Assembly (NCBI RefSeq): GCF_017352155.2 | Contig: NZ_CP071462.1 | Location: 992,001 to 1,056,000, forward strand | Direction: 5' to 3' | Length of the DNA stretch: 64,000 nt | Origin: Haloterrigena alkaliphila | Lineage (GTDB): Archaea; Halobacteriota; Halobacteria; Halobacteriales; Natrialbaceae | In this document: positions 15,504 to 23,518 of the stretch, one piece after another | How the letters are laid out: each line of letters begins with the position of its first letter | Numbering within the stretch: position 1 is the stretch's first letter | Notes under the pieces: generated by a model | What the model was told of the DNA's origin: nothing | The model's database searches: none | What the model saw: only the letters and a program-made list of their open reading frames with translations | Made by a program: the position numbers and the translations under genes

Positions 15504-16318
15504 CCCTCCTCGGCACCGGCGACACCACCGGCACGCCGACCGTCGGCTGCGACTGCGACACCTGCGAGGCCGCCCGCGAGCGCGGCGTCGAGCGCACCCG
15601 CTTTTCCGTCCACGTCGAGAACGAGCGGCTCGACGAGTCGCTGCTGATCGACTTCAGCCCCGACTTCCGCTACCAGTTCCTCCGCGAGGAGGTTCCGCTG
15701 CCGGACGCCGCCGTCATCACGCACATCCACTTCGACCACCTCGACGGACTGGGCAACGTCTTCCGCATCCTCGACTCGCTGGACGTGTACGCGGCCGACG
15801 AGACCGACCCCGAAACGGGCAAGAGCGTCGCCGAGACGGTCCGCGACGACTACCACTACCTCGAGCCCCTCGAGGTCCACCCGACGACGCCCCGCGAGAC
15901 GATTTCGGTCTGCGGGCTGGAGGTGACGCTGGTCCCTGTCGAACACCCGCCGCTGGTCTGTTACGGCCTCGCGGTCGAGGACCCCGTGACGGGCGCGAAA
16001 CTGTCGCTCACCGGCGATACGAGCTACAACGTACCCGAGGCGTCCCGCGAGGTGCTGGCCGATCCCGACCTGCTGCTGGCCGACGCCATCGTGCCCGCCC
16101 ACCTCTGTGAGTACCACCCCATCGGCGGCCGCCACGAGACCGACGACGGCGTTCCGCGGACGTTCGGGACCAAACACATGACTCGAGAGGGGGCGCTCGA
16201 GTTGGCCGACGAGTTGCGCGCCGACCGGACGCGACTGGTCCACCTCGCGCACTACTATCCGGCCGACGAGGCGTTCGAGGAGCCGCTGGCAGTCGACGGC
16301 GAGACGTACGTCCTGTAG
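15494..16318 (+). CDS. Metallo-beta-lactamase-fold hydrolase (PhnP/RNase Z-like)
   Basis: A 274-residue protein with a GTG start inside the end of the HEPN gene. MRVTLLGTGDTTGTPTVGCD is followed by CDTCEAARERG, a cysteine pattern shared with PhnP-type enzymes. The metal motif THIHFDHLDG (HxHxDH), then SLTGDTSYN and LVHLAHY supply later ligands. PhnP hydrolyses cyclic ribose phosphates; other members process RNA ends or small esters. Function here is not determined. The 10-base overlap with the toxin gene is unusual for an unrelated enzyme. Confidence 0.85.
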   Translation: MRVTLLGTGDTTGTPTVGCDCDTCEAARERGVERTRFSVHVENERLDESLLIDFSPDFRYQFLREEVPLPDAAVITHIHFDHLDGLGNVFRILDSLDVYAADETDPETGKSVAETVRDDYHYLEPLEVHPTTPRETISVCGLEVTLVPVEHPPLVCYGLAVEDPVTGAKLSLTGDTSYNVPEASREVLADPDLLLADAIVPAHLCEYHPIGGRHETDDGVPRTFGTKHMTREGALELADELRADRTRLVHLAHYYPADEAFEEPLAVDGETYVL

Positions 16319-16488
16319 GCGCGACAGTCCGGATCGGGGGGCGACGGCATCGGCCATCGATCCCGATGACCGGGAGCGGCTCTTCGAGGTACTGCAGTCG
16401 GCCGTCTCGTCCGGTTCGGCGCGCGACTCGAGTCGAACCCCGTCCGCAGGACACCGCCACTCAAGAGCTTCGAGCCCCGATTGTCTCC

Positions 16489-17022
16489 ATGAACTGGACC
16501 AGACGACGGCTCGCCGGCGCGGCGCTGGCGACGGCCGGCCTCGCGGGCTGTCTCGGCAACGACGGCTCGAGCGGGAACGGCGGCGACGGCGACGGTGGCG
16601 ACTCCGACGACGGGTCGGGCGGCCACGACGCCGAAGCGGCCCTCGAGGACGCCGACGTAACGGACTTCGTGGGCGAGGAGGAGATCGAGATCACGGTCGA
16701 CCCGGACGGCAACAGCTTCGTCCCCGAGGCGTTCGAGATCGACAGGCGGACCGTCGTCAACTGGGTCTGGGAGGGCTCGAGCGTCGGCCTCTACCCGCTC
16801 GACCTCCCGCCGGAGTGCATGTGGGACGAGGAGGACAACGAGGACGACGAGTGGGCGGCCGGCGACCAGTTCGATCGCCTCTTCTGGGCGCCGGGTGCGT
16901 ATCTCTACGCCAGCCGCAACGACGACGGCGAGGAGTTCACCGGCGCGTTCCGCGTCGTCGAGACCGACGGGGAAGGGGACGGTGGAAACGAGAGCACGGA
17001 GGGTGGAAACGAGAGCGCGTAG
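16489..17022 (+). CDS. Cupredoxin-like Tat lipoprotein lacking copper histidines
   Basis: A 177-residue protein. MNWTRRRLAGAALATAGLAG then C gives a Tat/lipobox signal. After a Gly/Asp-rich linker, residues about 60-160 look like a halocyanin/plastocyanin fold (ITVDPDGNSFVPEAFEIDRR, TVVNWVWEG, then FWAPGAYLYASRNDDGEEFT and GAFRVVE). Halocyanins bind copper with His-Cys-His-Met. Here the domain has no histidine, and its one cysteine lies in PPECMWDEED, away from the usual place. It is probably not an electron carrier. A Gly/Asn/Glu-rich tail ends it. Confidence 0.75.
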   Translation: MNWTRRRLAGAALATAGLAGCLGNDGSSGNGGDGDGGDSDDGSGGHDAEAALEDADVTDFVGEEEIEITVDPDGNSFVPEAFEIDRRTVVNWVWEGSSVGLYPLDLPPECMWDEEDNEDDEWAAGDQFDRLFWAPGAYLYASRNDDGEEFTGAFRVVETDGEGDGGNESTEGGNESA

Positions 17023-17119
17023 GCGCGACCGACCGTCCGTGACGAGGTGCGGGCTGAACGCGGGGCGGAGGGCTGACCGCGGCGCTCATGGCTGCATCAG
17101 GTGCGCGTCGAGACCCCGG

Positions 17120-18112
17120 TTAGCGGAATTGATCGAGTCCGGATTGCCGGCGTCGCGTGCCGGCCGGATCGGCCACCCAGGCCGTCCGGCGGGCGCGCTC
17201 GGCCTCGAGGTCGACGTCCGCTTCCGAGTCGGGATCGTAGCCCGGACAGGACGGCCCGCACTCCGAACCGGCGTCGACGACGCGCTCCTTCCACTCGCAG
17301 TAGGGCAGCGTGGCGCCGGTCCCGTCGGCCGGCCGGCAGGCCTCGCAGTCGGGGAACGCGTAGGTTCGCCACCCCTTGCCGTAGGCGCGTTCGGCGAGGC
17401 GTCGCCGCGCCCGGGCCTTCGCGTCGCGGTCGACGACGGCGACGTCGGTCCGACCGGGGTGAAATTCACGGGGTTCGATTCCGGGGTCGTCGACGGACAG
17501 TTGCGTCGGTTCGCGGACGACTTCGATCTCCGGCGCCGCGTCCGCGTCCGTCGGATCGGTCGGACGGTGGACGCGCCAGACGCCGACCGCATCGGGGATT
17601 CGATTCAGGTGCGCGCGCGTGACGTAGCTCTCGGTCGCCAGCACGACCTCGTCGACCAGCGCGAGGCTGGCGTCGGTCCGTAACTGCGCCTCGAGGTCCC
17701 CCGGCCGGCCGAGGTCGGGTTTGTTCTCGATGCCGACGATACGGCCGTACCAGTCGGGGTAGCGGGCGACCTGCCGGACGTACTCCCGGCTCTTGTGGCG
17801 TTCGCGCTCGAAGAAGCCGATCTCGCAGGCCCGTTCGGTGACCCGCCGAGCGTGATCGGGGTGGCAGTCGAAGGCGTCCTTCCAGTAGCGGGCGCGGCCG
17901 GTTCCCACGTCGGCGTCGATCGCCGCGTCGGGGATCGATTCGCCCGTGATCGCGACGCGGTCGTCGAACTCGGGACCGGGCTCGACGCAGACGACGTCGA
18001 GAATCCGACCGCCCGGATCGGCGACGCTCGCGCCGAGTTGACGGGCGACGACGCCCTCCTGGCGCTCCTCGAGGCGGGCGCACAGTTCGAGTTCGAACGC
18101 GAACTCAGACAC
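17120..18112 (-). CDS. DUF5787-like protein with nuclease-like and cysteine-rich motifs
   Basis: A 330-residue haloarchaeal protein beginning MSEFAFELELCARLEERQEG. I recognise it as a DUF5787-like family. The centre (DWYGRIVGIENKPDLGRPGD) contains an E-x-K after hydrophobic strands, similar to a PD-(D/E)xK nuclease core, with an acidic residue in the strand before. The C-terminal part has five or six cysteines (PDCEAC, PYC, ECGPSC) that could hold zinc or an iron-sulfur cluster. Nuclease function is inference from these motifs only. Confidence 0.75.
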   Translation of the reverse strand: MSEFAFELELCARLEERQEGVVARQLGASVADPGGRILDVVCVEPGPEFDDRVAITGESIPDAAIDADVGTGRARYWKDAFDCHPDHARRVTERACEIGFFERERHKSREYVRQVARYPDWYGRIVGIENKPDLGRPGDLEAQLRTDASLALVDEVVLATESYVTRAHLNRIPDAVGVWRVHRPTDPTDADAAPEIEVVREPTQLSVDDPGIEPREFHPGRTDVAVVDRDAKARARRRLAERAYGKGWRTYAFPDCEACRPADGTGATLPYCEWKERVVDAGSECGPSCPGYDPDSEADVDLEAERARRTAWVADPAGTRRRQSGLDQFR

Positions 18113-18197
18113 GGCCGTCGAGAGGGGTGCGCTCGAGAAAAGGGCGTCGGGTGACTCCGGTTCGCCGCGTTCGTCCGGGGCGGTCGCGTCCGATTCG

Positions 18198-18479
18198 CTA
18201 CTCCATCCACGCGCCGGCGTGCGAACAGGTGCGATCGGGAGCTAACCACCGAACGAACCGTCGCGCGCCGACGGCGCCAACGGTGACGGTCGCGGTTCCG
18301 ACGAGCAGTACAACGACGGCGGTCGCCGACGGATCGTCGCGGACGGTCGACGCCGCGAGGAGGGCGAGGAGCGTCGACGCGACGAACAGAAACGTGACGC
18401 CGATCGCGAGGAGTGCGGTCTCGAGGACGCTGCGGTCGTCGATCGCCGGGATTCGTCGAGGGGATCTTGGGTCGTTCAT
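18198..18479 (-). CDS. Small two-helix membrane protein
   Basis: A 93-residue protein with hydrophobic helices at about residues 20-43 (LETALLAIGVTFLFVASTLL) and 50-74 (ATAVVVLLVGTATVTVGAVG), and charged ends. No family is recognised. Good codon use and a clear ATG support expression. Same direction as the DUF5787-like gene downstream. Confidence 0.6.
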   Translation of the reverse strand: MNDPRSPRRIPAIDDRSVLETALLAIGVTFLFVASTLLALLAASTVRDDPSATAVVVLLVGTATVTVGAVGARRFVRWLAPDRTCSHAGAWME

Positions 18480-18722
18480 CGTAGGTGGATCGACGGCCCA
18501 GCGGCGAATAAGTATAATCTGAAAATCATTTCTGTAACCGACGATACTGAAATTCGTTTCAGTGCCGACACCGGCGACTGTCGGGACGAAGCGCGAGGTG
18601 ACCGGCCGACGGCTCCAAGACGGAGGCGGGACTGACGGTCAGCGAACGAATTGGGACGTACTTCGCCGCCAGAACACGGGAAAGACGAGACGGCTGCGGT
18701 GGACTCGAGCGACGGTCCGGAA
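18480..18722. other. Intergenic gap, nothing recognised
   Basis: 243 bases between two minus-strand genes. The left end (18508-18560) is AT-rich (AAGTATAATCTGAAAATCATT), and minus-strand reading gives candidate TATA elements for the small membrane protein. The rest shows no gene or repeat. Confidence 0.5.
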
Positions 18723-19676
18723 TCAGACGTCGTCGACGCGCGTCTCGAGGACGGTCAACTCCTCGTCGAGCGTCGCGCGGAGTTCGTCGCCGGCGAGGGG
18801 GATCCGCACCTCGAGCCGGAGCGGGTCGCGCGCGGTGATCCGCGTGTACTCGTCGGAGACGCACCACGGGAGGGTCCAGTAGGGGCGCTCGTCGAGCGAG
18901 ACGCCGCGCTCGCGGTGGAAGCTGACGACCTCGGCGTGGTCGAGCAGCCGCAGGCCGACCGCAGAGCAGAGCGTGTGCTCACACTGGGCGCACTCGTGAT
19001 CGACGCGGATTCCCACGCCGAGACAGCAGTGGCCATCTTCGACGACGGTCGTCTCCATCCGGCCGTTGCACTCCGGACAGACGCCGTCGGCGGCCAGACA
19101 GTGGAGGTGGCGGACCCGCTGGTCGAACGCCGCCGCGACCTCCTCCCGGGTCCGGTCGTTCAGCCCGCCCGGCGGGAACGCGTACTCGCCGTGGCCGTGG
19201 CCGCAGTCGGTGCAGTCGATGGCCAGCTGTTCGTCCTCGTAGCTGGCCGCGAGGGAGCCGCCGCAGGCGTAGCAGCTCCCTTCGACGGGGAACGGCTCGA
19301 TCGACGGGTCCTCGGTGATCGAGCCCGCGATCACCGAGCGGACGATCTTCTCGCCGGCGTGTCTGAACGCGTAGCCGCCGTCGGACCGACCGTCAGACGA
19401 GCCACCGCTCTCCTCGTCCGCGGCGGACCCCTCGACCCGCGTGACGAAGTGATCGGTCAGCTGCTGGAGGTGGTAGTTGAACTGGGCCGAATCGCGCATC
19501 CCGACCTCGCGGCGCAGTTCGGAGAACGCCACGACCTCCTCGTCGGCGGCCCACAGCGCCTCGAGGATCGACAGCCGCGTCTCGTTGCCGACCAGCGCGA
19601 ACGCGTCGGCGGGGTCCAGACAGTCCGTACACTCGAGCGGGCTCTCGCGCTCGCTCGAGGCGTCCGTCTTGCTCAT
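18723..19676 (-). CDS. ArsR-like winged-helix regulator with zinc-ribbon domain
   Basis: A 317-residue protein. The winged helix spans about residues 25-95 (DAFALVGNETRLSILEALWA, then SELRREVGMRDSAQFNYHLQ QLTDHF). The C-terminal 200 residues contain four or more CxxC-type pairs (CYACGG, CTDCGH, CPECNG, CAQCEH), a metal-binding domain of the haloarchaeal DUF7351 type as far as I recall. A Ser/Gly-rich linker joins the parts. Start 19676 is chosen because the ArsR domain needs only a short N-terminus. Ligand and targets are unknown; genes on either side do not suggest one. Confidence 0.82.
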   Translation of the reverse strand: MSKTDASSERESPLECTDCLDPADAFALVGNETRLSILEALWAADEEVVAFSELRREVGMRDSAQFNYHLQQLTDHFVTRVEGSAADEESGGSSDGRSDGGYAFRHAGEKIVRSVIAGSITEDPSIEPFPVEGSCYACGGSLAASYEDEQLAIDCTDCGHGHGEYAFPPGGLNDRTREEVAAAFDQRVRHLHCLAADGVCPECNGRMETTVVEDGHCCLGVGIRVDHECAQCEHTLCSAVGLRLLDHAEVVSFHRERGVSLDERPYWTLPWCVSDEYTRITARDPLRLEVRIPLAGDELRATLDEELTVLETRVDDV

Positions 19677-19771
19677 ACCTGCAGAGAGACGGTCGAGTGT
19701 CAAAATAGTTCCCTGAACGGCGTTTTGGTAATCAGTCTGACATCCATGGGGCGACGAGCGGCCGCGAGCTA

Positions 19772-20767
19772 TCAGGGACGGGGTGCCGCCTTCTGCAGCG
19801 CCGTCTCGGCGATGTTCCCGCCGTAGTCGGCGCTTCGAGAGAGCGAGTCGACGATCAAGCCGAGCGACTGGGCCTGCACGGGTTCGAGGTCGCGGAGCAT
19901 GTCGTCGATCGTCCGGGTGTGTTCGTCGATCTCGAGGACTGCCTCGAGGGCTGCGTGACCGAGATCGGTCGCCTCGTCGGGATCCTCGGCGAACAGCGCG
20001 TCCATCGACTGCTCGAGGATCGTCGCGACGTCGGCGTGGACCTCGAGTAACGCTCCCGCGACGTCGTCGGGGATCGCCTCGAGTTTGCCAGCGAGCTGGC
20101 TGATCTTGACGGCGTGGTCGGCGACGCGCTCGAGCTGGCGGGCGCTCGAGTGGAAGTCGAAGCAGTCCTCGCGGGAGACGCCCAGTCCCTCGGCGGCCCG
20201 CGGCGAGCGAAGCGTCGCCCGGAAGATCCGCGAGACGACGAGGAAGAGCCGGTCGACGTCGTCGTCGCGCTCGATGACGTCCTGGGCGATGTCGTCGTCG
20301 TTCTCGACCAGGGCCGTGACCGCGTCTTCGAGCATCGACGTCGCGATCAGGCGCATACGGGTGACCGCGTTGACGATCGACAGCTCCGAGGAGTCGAGCA
20401 AGTCCTGAATGACGACGCTCTCGGCCCCCTCCTCGACGACTTCGACGCCGACCAGCCCCTGCACCGCGCTGCGGATCGCCCGCCGCTGGTCGGTCGTGAT
20501 CCGGCTGGCCTCGAGGCGAATGACGTCGAATCCGCTGACGTACATCGTCAGGACGGCGCGGACGAGTTGCTCGTCCGCGAGCGAGGAGACGTCGAGCGAG
20601 CCTTCCTGGCGGTCGGTCTCGCTCTGGGGCGTGACCAGCAGGGTGTCGTCCTCCGAGTAGATTTCCACGGTCGACCCGCTACTGACGCCGTTCTCGGTCG
20701 CCCATCCCTTCGGAAGCGACACCGTGTACGTCGATCCACCGGTCACCTGGACCTTGCGTGTCTCCAT
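19772..20767 (-). CDS. AbrB-PhoU phosphate regulator
   Basis: A 331-residue protein. Residues 1-50 (METRKVQVTGGSTYTVSLPK, GWATENGVSSGSTVEIYSED) are a SpoVT/AbrB DNA-binding domain, and about 110-325 hold a two-repeat PhoU helical bundle (RQLERVADHAVKISQLAGKL; SRSADYGGNIAETAL). It is therefore a likely transcription regulator that senses Pst status. Divergent from pstB with a 206-base shared promoter region. A minus-strand TATA (GATTTATGT, 20791-20799) centred 28 bases before the ATG supports the start. Confidence 0.9.
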   Translation of the reverse strand: METRKVQVTGGSTYTVSLPKGWATENGVSSGSTVEIYSEDDTLLVTPQSETDRQEGSLDVSSLADEQLVRAVLTMYVSGFDVIRLEASRITTDQRRAIRSAVQGLVGVEVVEEGAESVVIQDLLDSSELSIVNAVTRMRLIATSMLEDAVTALVENDDDIAQDVIERDDDVDRLFLVVSRIFRATLRSPRAAEGLGVSREDCFDFHSSARQLERVADHAVKISQLAGKLEAIPDDVAGALLEVHADVATILEQSMDALFAEDPDEATDLGHAALEAVLEIDEHTRTIDDMLRDLEPVQAQSLGLIVDSLSRSADYGGNIAETALQKAAPRP

Positions 20768-20973
20768 ACGACGCGTTTTCTATGGAGGGAACATAAATCT
20801 ACCCGAATCTATAGAGTGAATTCTACAGTCGCGTATTTGCCGTCAGTAGCGGTATAGAGCGCGATTAGTCCCGTAGACCGGAACGTACACGTATACCCAT
20901 AACAGTACCCAAACGTATACCTATATAGTTAACATAGCGTATTATTTAGCCGATCCGTTCGTGTGAGAATCCA
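20768..20973 (+). promoter_or_regulatory. Divergent Pho promoter region with repeated operator-like motif
   Basis: AT-rich, 206 bases. A TATA box ATTATTTA (20941-20948) lies about 30 bases before the pstB ATG. Two direct copies of ACGTATAC, 24 bases apart (20889-20896 and 20913-20920), lie just upstream. The second is followed by CTATATAG. Read on the other strand this gives TATATAGGTATACGT, which shares its core with the pstS promoter element at 25279-25300. Candidate Pho-box. Confidence 0.6.
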
Positions 20974-21816
20974 ATGGGAGTCGACGCACGGACCGACCGG
21001 AGCGAATCCGGCGGCCAGCGGGGCGTGGAGACGATGGACGGTTCAAGCACGCGATCGGTCTCGGAGTCGATCGCGCTCGAATCGCGCGATTTCGACGTCT
21101 ACTACGGGGAGGATCAGGCGCTGCGGAGTATTGACATGAAGATTCCCGAAGGGGAGGTGACGGCGCTCATCGGCCCCTCGGGCTGTGGCAAGTCGACGTT
21201 CCTGCGGTCGATCAACCGGATGAACGACCTCATCGACGTCGCTCGCATCGACGGGGAACTGTACTTCAACGGGAAGAACGTCTACGACGACGACGTCGAC
21301 CCGATCGCGCTGCGCCGACGGATCGGGATGGTGTTTCAGACCCCGAACCCCTTCCCCAAGAGTATCCGCGACAACGTCGCCTTCGGACTCCGGGTCCAGG
21401 ACAAGGACGAGGACGTCGACGAACAGGTCGAGCGCGCGCTGAAGCGGGCCGCGCTCTGGGACGAGGTTCAGGACCAACTGGACTCGAGCGGGCTGGACCT
21501 CTCGGGGGGGCAGCAACAGCGCCTCTGCATCGCCCGCGCGATCGCGCCCGACCCCGAGGTGCTCCTGATGGACGAGCCGGCCTCGGCGCTCGACCCGATC
21601 GCCACCTCGAAGATCGAGGACCTGATCGAAGAGTTGGCCGAGGAGTACACGGTCGTCATCGTCACCCACAACATGCAACAGGCCGCGCGCATCTCCGACA
21701 AGACCGCCGTCTTCCTCACCGGCGGCGAACTCGTCGAGTTCGACGACACCGACAAAATCTTCGAGAACCCCGAACACGACCGCGTCGAGGACTACATCTC
21801 CGGCAAGTTCGGCTGA
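20974..21816 (+). CDS. pstB: Phosphate ABC transporter ATP-binding protein PstB
   Basis: A 280-residue ABC ATPase. Walker [10 protein letters not shown] at about residue 68, Q-loop in [14 protein letters not shown] (the NPFP motif is typical of PstB), signature [12 protein letters not shown], Walker [13 protein letters not shown], and H-loop [13 protein letters not shown]. It drives phosphate import with PstSAC. ATG 20974 fits the upstream TATA; an internal Met at about residue 21 is the alternative. phoU follows after 7 bases. Unusually, pstSCA lie 3.6 kb downstream rather than adjacent. Confidence 0.97.
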   Translation: MGVDARTDRSESGGQRGVETMDGSSTRSVSESIALESRDFDVYYGEDQALRSIDMKIPEGEVTALIGPSGCGKSTFLRSINRMNDLIDVARIDGELYFNGKNVYDDDVDPIALRRRIGMVFQTPNPFPKSIRDNVAFGLRVQDKDEDVDEQVERALKRAALWDEVQDQLDSSGLDLSGGQQQRLCIARAIAPDPEVLLMDEPASALDPIATSKIEDLIEELAEEYTVVIVTHNMQQAARISDKTAVFLTGGELVEFDDTDKIFENPEHDRVEDYISGKFG

Positions 21817-21823
21817 TCTGCCG

Positions 21824-22501
21824 ATGCCTCGAGACGCGTACCAGCGACAGCTCGAACGACTGCGCGCGGACGTCCTCGAGATGAGCGACCGCGTCTGCGA
21901 GCGACTCGAGCGCGCGCTGACGGCCCTCGAGACGCAGGACGAGACCCTCGCCGCGGCCGTGATCACGGGCGACCACGGGATCAACGAGCGCTACCTCGAG
22001 ATCGAGCAGCGATGCATCAAGTTGCTCGCACTCCAGCAACCCGTCGCGAGCGACCTCCGGTTCGTCGCCGCCTCGTTCAAGATCATCACCGACCTCGAAC
22101 GGATCGCCGATCTCGCCGTCAACCTCGCGGAGTACGCCAAGCGGGCCTCGAGACGCCGCTACGCGGACATCGACATCGGCTACATCGGCGAGCGCATCGT
22201 CGAGCTGGTCGAGACGGCGATGGCGGCGTACGCCGCCGACGACGCGGAGCGCACCCGCGACATCGCGGCCGAGGACGACGAGATCGACCGCCTCTGTGAG
22301 AACGCCAGCGAGTTCGTCGTTCGGGACCTCCTCGAGACCGAACTCGAGGCCGAGATCGGGCTCACGCCCGACGCGCTCTTCGACGAGGTCTCGCGGATGT
22401 TGTTGACGATCCGGGATCTCGAGCGGGTCGGCGACCACGCGGTCAACATCGCTGCCCGGACGCTGTACATGGTCGAGAGCGACGACGAACTGATCTACTG
22501 A
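21824..22501 (+). CDS. phoU: PhoU phosphate signalling protein
   Basis: A 225-residue all-helical protein with two three-helix PhoU repeats. Each has the metal-binding E/DxxxD pattern: FKIITDLERIADLAVNLAEY in the first and LTIRDLERVGDHAVNIAART in the second. It moderates PstB activity and phosphate signalling. It starts 7 bases after the pstB stop and is surely in the same operon. Length and both motifs are normal. Confidence 0.95.
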   Translation: MPRDAYQRQLERLRADVLEMSDRVCERLERALTALETQDETLAAAVITGDHGINERYLEIEQRCIKLLALQQPVASDLRFVAASFKIITDLERIADLAVNLAEYAKRASRRRYADIDIGYIGERIVELVETAMAAYAADDAERTRDIAAEDDEIDRLCENASEFVVRDLLETELEAEIGLTPDALFDEVSRMLLTIRDLERVGDHAVNIAARTLYMVESDDELIY

Positions 22502-22521
22502 GCCGTGTAGCGGAGCGTCGG

Positions 22522-22956
22522 TTACTCGATCGCGACAACCGCATCGACGGTCACGGCCGCACCGCCGAGGAGGTCGCAGACGCCGACGGTGGTCCGTGCC
22601 GGACGGGTCTCGTCGAAGTACGCCCGGTAGATCTCGTCGACAGCCTCGTAGGCGTCCATCTCCGCGAAGTAGAGCGTGAGCTTGAGCACGTCGTCCGTCG
22701 TGCGTCCGCGTCGCTCCAGTTCCGACTCGAGGTTCGTCAGACAGCGCTCGAGCTGCCGGGACGGCGATTCGTCGGTTCGGAGTCGGCCGTCGGACTCCGG
22801 GAGTTGCCCCTCGACGAAGAGGAGATCGGAACTCCCAGTCTTCTTGCCGAACGCACCGGTAAACGCCGTTCCTTCTCGTTGCCGTCGGCCGCTCTCGCTC
22901 GTACGCGCGGGAGTCGTTCGAACGGAACGCGGTTCCTCGGTTTGGTCTGCTTCCAT
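22522..22956 (-). CDS. RidA/YjgF-family protein
   Basis: A 144-residue protein. The YjgF fold is recognisable from LFVEGQLPESDGRL, QLERCLTNLESELERRG, TTDDVLKLTLYFAEMDAYEA and VDEIYRAYFDETRPARTTVG VCDLLGG. The conserved Arg in PARTTVG matches the enamine/imine deaminase residue of RidA. A basic, disordered 30-residue N-terminus is unusual. It is transcribed against phoU, lying between phoU and arsR, with its promoter facing arsR. Substrate not known. Confidence 0.85.
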   Translation of the reverse strand: MEADQTEEPRSVRTTPARTSESGRRQREGTAFTGAFGKKTGSSDLLFVEGQLPESDGRLRTDESPSRQLERCLTNLESELERRGRTTDDVLKLTLYFAEMDAYEAVDEIYRAYFDETRPARTTVGVCDLLGGAAVTVDAVVAIE

Positions 22957-23069
22957 AGTACGATTTAGAGATTAATCAAGTAAAGTCCTTTCTCCGACAC
23001 CAACTATCTGGGTACTTAGCCTGAAGATTGAACTGAAGGGTGAGAAGGGAACCGAATCGGAATAGTTAA

Positions 23070-23090
23070 TTGAATTGCTGCTCAACTCAA
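23070..23090 (+). promoter_or_regulatory. Candidate ArsR operator
   Basis: TTGAATTG - CTGCT - CAACTCAA is an inverted repeat matching at 7 of 8 positions with a 5-base spacer. It lies 5 bases upstream of the arsR ATG and just downstream of the likely TATA (TAGTTAAT, 23063-23070). A repressor bound here would block transcription initiation of arsR-acr3-arsC. Confidence 0.7.
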
Positions 23091-23095
23091 CTCCG

Positions 23096-23518
23096 ATGGC
23101 ACAAGCGACGGACCGACTACAGCGCTATCTCGAGGACGAGCTCGGCGAGTGTCGAGACGAAGACCTCGAGTGTCGTCTCGGAGAACTCGACGCGCTCGAG
23201 GAGACGATCGGGACGACTCGAGTCGAAACGGAACTGGACGTGCTCTCGGCGCTGGCCAACGAGACCCGCTATACCCTCGTCCGGGTCCTCGTGGCGGCCG
23301 GGGCGGAACTGTGCGTCTGCGAGTTGAACGCCGTCGTCGACGTCAGCGAGAGCGGGCTCAGCCACGCCCTCTCGGCGCTGGTCGACGCGGGCCTCGTCGA
23401 CGGCCGAAAGGACGGCCGCTGGAAGAAGTACCGCGCGACCAACCGCGCCGTCGCGCTCGTGACGGTTCTCGAGGGGAGCGTGAGCGACGAGGCCGTACGG
23501 AGCGTGAGCGATGAGTAA
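23096..23518 (+). CDS. arsR: Arsenic-responsive ArsR repressor
   Basis: A 140-residue winged-helix regulator. After an acidic N-terminal coil (about 45 residues), the ArsR domain runs LSALANETRYTLVRVLVAAG, then ELCVCELNAVVDVSESGLSH with the CxC arsenite-binding motif on the recognition-region helix, and DAGLVDGRKDGRWKKYRATN. Arsenite binding releases the repressor from DNA. It overlaps acr3 by 8 bases. ATG 23096 is chosen over 23075 because the operator lies between them. Confidence 0.93.
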   Translation: MAQATDRLQRYLEDELGECRDEDLECRLGELDALEETIGTTRVETELDVLSALANETRYTLVRVLVAAGAELCVCELNAVVDVSESGLSHALSALVDAGLVDGRKDGRWKKYRATNRAVALVTVLEGSVSDEAVRSVSDE

